Shown: positions 60,804-64,000 of the stretch, in pieces
How positions within the stretch are numbered: position 1 is the stretch's first letter
Layout: each line of letters starts with the position of its first letter
NCBI RefSeq assembly: GCF_000010165.1
Contig: NC_012491.1
Span: 1,978,001 to 2,042,000, forward strand
Direction: 5' to 3'
Source: Brevibacillus brevis NBRC 100599
GTDB taxonomy: Bacteria; Bacillota; Bacilli; Brevibacillales; Brevibacillaceae
DNA: 64,000 nucleotides
Position numbers and translations under genes: made by a program
Notes under the pieces: model-generated
Seen by the model: only the letters and a program-made list of their open reading frames with translations
Database searches by the model: none
What the model was told of the DNA's origin: nothing

Positions 60804-61049
60804 TTATTTTGTAACGGCGACATATATCATCTCTGCCAACACGAAAACTTGAAAAGCGGCCACACCAAATAGAATAAAGGCCATCTTACGGTTTTTCTTC
60901 CGTTCAAATGATCCTAAAGAAGCCATGAGAACGGCAAGGCATATCATCGTTACGATTCTTAAGAAAGCCACATGTGTAAAAATATTCACTACTGCAATAG
61001 CAAGAGCAACTACTGAAAAGATATTGAACCAAAGAGGTCTATTTTTCAT
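60804..61049 (-). CDS. Small three-helix membrane protein, 81 aa
   Basis: Three hydrophobic helices are present (FNIFSVVALAIAVVNIFTHV, IVTMICLAVLMASLGSF and MAFILFGVAAFQVFVLAEMI), with a basic loop (ERKKNRKM). It may belong to DUF3953-like proteins; that is a guess from layout. The start is the ATG at 61049 with a weak site. Confidence 0.6.
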   Translation of the reverse strand: MKNRPLWFNIFSVVALAIAVVNIFTHVAFLRIVTMICLAVLMASLGSFERKKNRKMAFILFGVAAFQVFVLAEMIYVAVTK

Positions 61050-61135
61050 AAATGATCACCAACAATTCCCTTTTTCAAATAATTTTAACAGATTGGCGAT
61101 CTAGAAACATTAAAATGGCTCCGGGAATTGTAACA

Positions 61136-61166
61136 AGAAAAACTCCCTAATAAACAGGGAGTGGTA
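61136..61166 (-). terminator. Terminator of the Cys-rich peptide gene
   Basis: On the minus strand ACTCCCT and AGGGAGT form the stem, followed by TTTTC. Confidence 0.8.
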
Positions 61167-61215
61167 AAAACACAACCAATGTGGATAGCATGATGTTTCT
61201 TGGAATAAGGTCACA

Positions 61216-61368
61216 TTACATCTCGCGTTCTGGACACCACCAACCGCACCCATGACGCATGCATAGCCAGATACAGCCTCCAGATTGTGCTGGATAATAA
61301 GATGAATATTGCACCAATTGACCATTTACTTTCTTGAATTTCTTAGAATGAGATTTCTTCTTTTTCAT
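61216..61368 (-). CDS. 50-aa cysteine/tryptophan-rich peptide
   Basis: Too short for standard ORF calling but with full signals: AAAGGAG about 10 bases before the ATG, and a T-tailed hairpin about 50 bases after the stop. The N-terminus is very basic (MKKKKSHSKKFKKVNGQLVQ) and the C-terminus reads GGCIWLCMRHGCGWWCPERE, with cysteines spaced C-x3-C-x4-C-x3-C. It could be a metal knuckle, a disulfide-bonded peptide or a modified-peptide precursor; no modifying enzymes lie nearby. The region 61369-61735 upstream shows no clear gene (only a 47-codon frame without a ribosome site). Confidence 0.65.
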   Translation of the reverse strand: MKKKKSHSKKFKKVNGQLVQYSSYYPAQSGGCIWLCMRHGCGWWCPEREM

Positions 61369-61735
61369 GGGATCTCTTCTCCTTTAGGATGGATCTAAAA
61401 TAAAGTATTAACAGAATTTTCCTTTTGATTGTACGAGTGTTCTCAAGTGACGAAAATGGACGATAAAATAGTGTTAGGATGGTCACGGACGTGTGCTCTC
61501 CTTATTGAGGATGGAATGAAAAGGCACCCCAATAAGGTTCCAACGTCCCACAGTTTGGCGTTTTGGGAAACCTCGATTGTAATTTCGGGGAATTTCTGAA
61601 GAGGAAAATCAAAAGTCTCTGCCCCTAATGTATTGGATATAACATATGTTAAAATAATGGCTATCGGAATTGATAGACTGTGTGCTTTTTTATCGAGGTG
61701 GTTGTAATGTCAAGTTTCCATTTAATGAGGTGTCC

Positions 61736-62200
61736 ATGCAGATTTTACGTTTTTTTAGTGCAGCAAGTGTAGCGTTTCTTGTCAGTGCCATGTTGTATAT
61801 CGTTAGTATGCTCTCCTTCCTATCCTATCAAGGTGAAGGAGTGGTTAATGTTTTCACTTTCTTGACATGTATGTTGAGTTTTTATTTACTACCGTTTTGC
61901 TATGTTGGATGCTTGATAGGAGAATTGGTCTATTCTTTTACATCCAAGATAGTAAACCGTTTTCTTGTAACTTTGATCTTTGTAGTAACGGGCATCATGT
62001 ATTCATATCTGGTAGATAGGTTTTTATTGCAGGGAAGTTCTTTTGGATTTTATTTATGTTTGTCAGTGTCGGGGTCAATATCTTTTTACTGGGCTCATTT
62101 TATTACCGATAGAAAGATGAATATAAAACTTGCAGTAATACCAGGGTATGTAATTATTATGTGTTTGGTTGGATTGCTGTTTAACTTGTCCCTATTCTAA
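61736..62200 (+). CDS. Membrane protein, about 154 aa
   Basis: About five TM helices are present (FFSAASVAFLVSAMLYIVSM, FTFLTCMLSFYLLPFCYVGC, FLVTLIFVVTGIMYSYLV, YLCLSVSGSISFYWAHF, VIPGYVIIMCLVGLLF). The ATG at 61736 is close behind GAGGTG; the frame is open back to a TTG at 61670. A better-placed site (CGAGGTGG) serves a 21-codon overlapping frame at 61707, so translation may be coupled. No family recognised. High AT content. Confidence 0.6.
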   Translation: MQILRFFSAASVAFLVSAMLYIVSMLSFLSYQGEGVVNVFTFLTCMLSFYLLPFCYVGCLIGELVYSFTSKIVNRFLVTLIFVVTGIMYSYLVDRFLLQGSSFGFYLCLSVSGSISFYWAHFITDRKMNIKLAVIPGYVIIMCLVGLLFNLSLF

Positions 62201-62240
62201 AGAGACTTTTTGAGTCAATAATTTGCTTCATGGTTATCAA

Positions 62241-62288
62241 TGCGAAGAGGCACCATCCTGTCTGATAGGAGGTGCCTCTTCGCATTAT
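62241..62288. terminator. Strong bidirectional hairpin terminator
   Basis: TGCGAAGAGGCACC and GGTGCCTCTTCGCA are perfect 14-base arms. It separates the plus-strand membrane gene from the minus-strand DUF2935 gene. Confidence 0.8.
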
Positions 62289-62332
62289 TGAGACGGGTTT
62301 AAAAGTATCCGATAGATGTTCCTCCTGTTTCG

Positions 62333-63124
62333 CTACTTTGCGTGTGTGAGGGATATCTCAAAAGCATCTAAAATCTCTAGAAAATGCGAAGCTTCTCTAA
62401 ATACATGGTCAGCGAGCAATGGGGGGATTATGCTCTTAATTTTGCATTCCTCAATCAAATCACGAGCTGTTTTTTTGAAGTCGCGCAATTGACGAACGGA
62501 TACGCGATTTTGATCCACAAATTGATTCAGTAGTGGTTTCGTTTGAGATTGGGGACGCATGGAATCAAGATCCTGAGCTTGGAACAATAATTGATCAAAA
62601 TCATGGCTGAATTCTCTAGCTTGGTCCACTAGCTTTCTTTCAGAAGGATCGAGCAGATGGTTAATAAATTTCGCATGGTCTGCCATGATTCGCAGGAAAA
62701 AGACATTTTCATTAATCACCGCATCAGGTAAGGGATCAAGGTTTCCTGTATTCAATTGTTCTAATCGATTCCGAAAATAAGCAGCCTCCCTGCTCACATG
62801 ATCGACCAACAGCGGAAAGTTGTTACCACCGATTTTGCATTGAATAATGAGTCCGAGTACTTTGCGTTTAAAAGCCCAAATATAGGAAACGGCATTGTGA
62901 ACGAGTTGATTAAAGTCATAGATTCGTTGAGGGTCTACGTCAGAAGGAAAAGCAAGTGCTTGGCTTTCAATTTCTTCAAAAATGCTGTAAAAGCGATCCG
63001 CTTCCTCAATCAATTTTGTGTCTTCGCAGTTAAAGCCCAATTTGAGAAACAGGGAGTGTTCTTTCATGATGCGAGACCAAAACCGTATTTCCTCTAATGA
63101 TCGATCAACAAAAACATCTGCCAT
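62333..63124 (-). CDS. DUF2935 protein, two ferritin-like repeats
   Basis: 263 aa with two copies of a helical metal-binding unit: EIRFWSRIMKEHSLFLKLGF with LVDHVSREAAYFRNRLEQL, and VFFLRIMADHAKFINHLLDP with LADHVFREASHFLEIL. The repeated Glu/His pairs (KEH, DHVSRE, ADH, DHVFRE) suggest a di-metal centre, as proposed for DUF2935 structures. The ATG at 63124 is 6 bases after GGAGG. A related truncated gene lies at the window end. Confidence 0.88.
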   Translation of the reverse strand: MADVFVDRSLEEIRFWSRIMKEHSLFLKLGFNCEDTKLIEEADRFYSIFEEIESQALAFPSDVDPQRIYDFNQLVHNAVSYIWAFKRKVLGLIIQCKIGGNNFPLLVDHVSREAAYFRNRLEQLNTGNLDPLPDAVINENVFFLRIMADHAKFINHLLDPSERKLVDQAREFSHDFDQLLFQAQDLDSMRPQSQTKPLLNQFVDQNRVSVRQLRDFKKTARDLIEECKIKSIIPPLLADHVFREASHFLEILDAFEISLTHAK

Positions 63125-63261
63125 GTTGTACCTCCGCATAAGGATTTGGGCGGATCAAAGCCCATTTCCACTTTTGATCATACATGATGTATGACTATGC
63201 GTTTACCCAGTTTCGTGAATGGGCATGAGCACAGAATTAAGAAATTATTGGCTTGTCCCAC

Positions 63262-63289
63262 AAAAAAACTCCCGGTAAAGGGAGTTTTC
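63262..63289 (-). terminator. Terminator of the His-rich protein gene
   Basis: AAAACTCCC and GGGAGTTTT form the stem; a T-run follows on the minus strand. Confidence 0.8.
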
Positions 63290-63294
63290 CCATG

Positions 63295-63483
63295 TCAAAA
63301 ACGACGCATCGAATGCATTTGCATTCTGTGGTGATGGGCCCTCATGCGATGGAAGTGTTCTCTTTCTCTAAAGGTATGATGACGCAGTCGGTCATGACGA
63401 TGTTCAAAAGCTAAAGAGCGAAAACGTTCTGCTTGCCTCATATGGTGATGCATACGCTGTCTATGATGATCAATTGGATCCAT
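63295..63483 (-). CDS. His/Arg/Met-rich small protein, 62 aa
   Basis: An AAGGGGG site lies 6 bases before the ATG. The composition is extreme: MDPIDHHRQRMHHHMRQAER is followed by many HR, HH and RM pairs to the end (MHSMRRF), with about a quarter His. It is likely disordered. Metal binding or a spore-coat-type role is possible. It lies between two DUF2935 genes. No family assigned. Confidence 0.65.
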   Translation of the reverse strand: MDPIDHHRQRMHHHMRQAERFRSLAFEHRHDRLRHHTFREREHFHRMRAHHHRMQMHSMRRF

Positions 63484-63627
63484 AACACTACCCCCTTAAC
63501 CGTTGGTACTGATAGGATATGAGGACAGCTTTCTGCTTGCTTATGCATGAGTGGATATCGCGAAGAAAGAATGAAAAAGAGGCGTAAAGCCTTTAACTTT
63601 CGCCCAGTTCTGAACAAGGTTAATCTT

Positions 63628-64000
63628 TTACTCGGTTCGCGGTCTTGTCGGGAAACAGTCTGGTGATGGCACGTCGGAAACCTCAGATAGCTTCATCAAA
63701 TAGTAGCATTCTTCCCGGGACATATGGTCGGCCATGAGCGGGGAGAAAACTCCTAGCAATTCATCGCGCATCCGCATCTCTTCCAATTCATGTAAGAATA
63801 CCTGAAAAAGCTTCATTTCCATTTCTGCTTGATGGTTAAAACGGCGCAGTGCCGGGAAGTTATCCAAGTTTGTTCGGAGATACCCAGCTAATTCCACCGC
63901 TTTCAGGTAAAAATGCTCGAACTGTTTGGTAAATTGTTCACTTTTACGCTGATAATCTTTTTCCACCATGTCCAAAAGGGAAGTGATGGTGGCTGCATGC
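63628..64000 (-). CDS. DUF2935 protein, partial at the window edge
   Basis: The frame stays open through the right edge (HAATITSLLD upstream of the first internal TTG at 63975), so only the C-terminal part is seen. FTKQFEHFYLKAVELAGYLR and SPLMADHMSREECYYLMKLS correspond to the second unit of the neighbouring DUF2935 protein, with the DHMSRE metal residues kept. The proline-rich tail (VPSPDCFPTRPRTE) is extra. Confidence 0.85.
   Translation of the reverse strand, partial: HAATITSLLDMVEKDYQRKSEQFTKQFEHFYLKAVELAGYLRTNLDNFPALRRFNHQAEMEMKLFQVFLHELEEMRMRDELLGVFSPLMADHMSREECYYLMKLSEVSDVPSPDCFPTRPRTE

Noticed and set aside
61216..61368. Lantibiotic or other RiPP cluster around the Cys-rich peptide
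   Set aside because: No LanB/LanM, radical-SAM, YcaO or dedicated transporter gene lies within reach, so a RiPP claim would be unsupported.
1..64000. CRISPR array, rRNA or tRNA genes
   Set aside because: I saw no regularly spaced direct repeats, no tRNA cloverleaf with TTCRANT-type T-arm in the intergenic gaps, and no rRNA landmarks.

Overview
The window reads as chromosome of an endospore-forming, low-to-moderate GC Gram-positive bacterium. The evidence is a split sporulation sigma factor sigK, a sporulation-type DNase (NucB), T-box leaders, a 6S RNA beside aspS, strong AGGAGG-type ribosome sites, frequent GTG/TTG starts, and gene order around hisS-aspS, rarA-cymR, recD2, alaS-ireB-ruvX-mltG and udk that resembles the Bacillus subtilis yrvM-yrrR region as I remember it. 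The protein style and a characteristic palindromic interspersed repeat suggest Brevibacillus or a close relative. That genus call is from memory and was not computed.

Layout. 1-38.9 kb is mostly core chromosome: a DinB-like protein, a five-SH3 cell-wall amidase, hemZ, a T-box-controlled hisS-aspS operon, 6S RNA, tcdA, rarA, cymR with a cysteine desulfurase, a chemoreceptor, recD2 with three small genes, a TerC metal transporter under a manganese (yybP-ykoY) riboswitch, an AI-2E family transporter, T-box-alaS, ireB-ruvX-DUF1292, mltG, an O-methyltransferase, udk, a class B penicillin-binding protein, a JAMM-domain protein, an HD-GYP protein and a GNAT enzyme. Then come a minus-strand operon hscC / J-domain protein / DUF1266, and a plus-strand run of SMI1, Imm22 and ankyrin genes that looks like an orphan immunity set.

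39.0-49.05 kb: sigK is cut in two by a skin-like element of about 9.3 kb. The first 116 codons lie at 39041-39388 and the last 120 at 48691-49053. The two halves join in frame at a shared ATG into a 236-residue pro-sigma-K. A complete large serine recombinase sits just inside the right junction. A frameshifted, truncated second copy lies near the left end, so the element looks composite. Its cargo is partly decayed (DUF421, DUF1259 remnant) and partly intact (secreted proteins, DUF2834, a tiny zinc-finger protein).

49.2-62.2 kb is a degraded prophage-like zone: ArpU regulator, RepL-like protein, ParB-methyltransferase fusion, ASCH protein, a YopX gene broken by an IS3-family element with an AAG target duplication, a stand-alone resolvase domain, a secreted mannose-lectin-like protein, several very small CxxC proteins, and a repeated hairpin-rich segment without a convincing protein gene. 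Short stretches of this zone recur in the same order inside the skin-like element, so the two share ancestry. nucB lies within this zone. 62.3-64 kb returns to likely chromosomal genes (two DUF2935 proteins and a His-rich small protein). No rRNA, tRNA or CRISPR array was seen.
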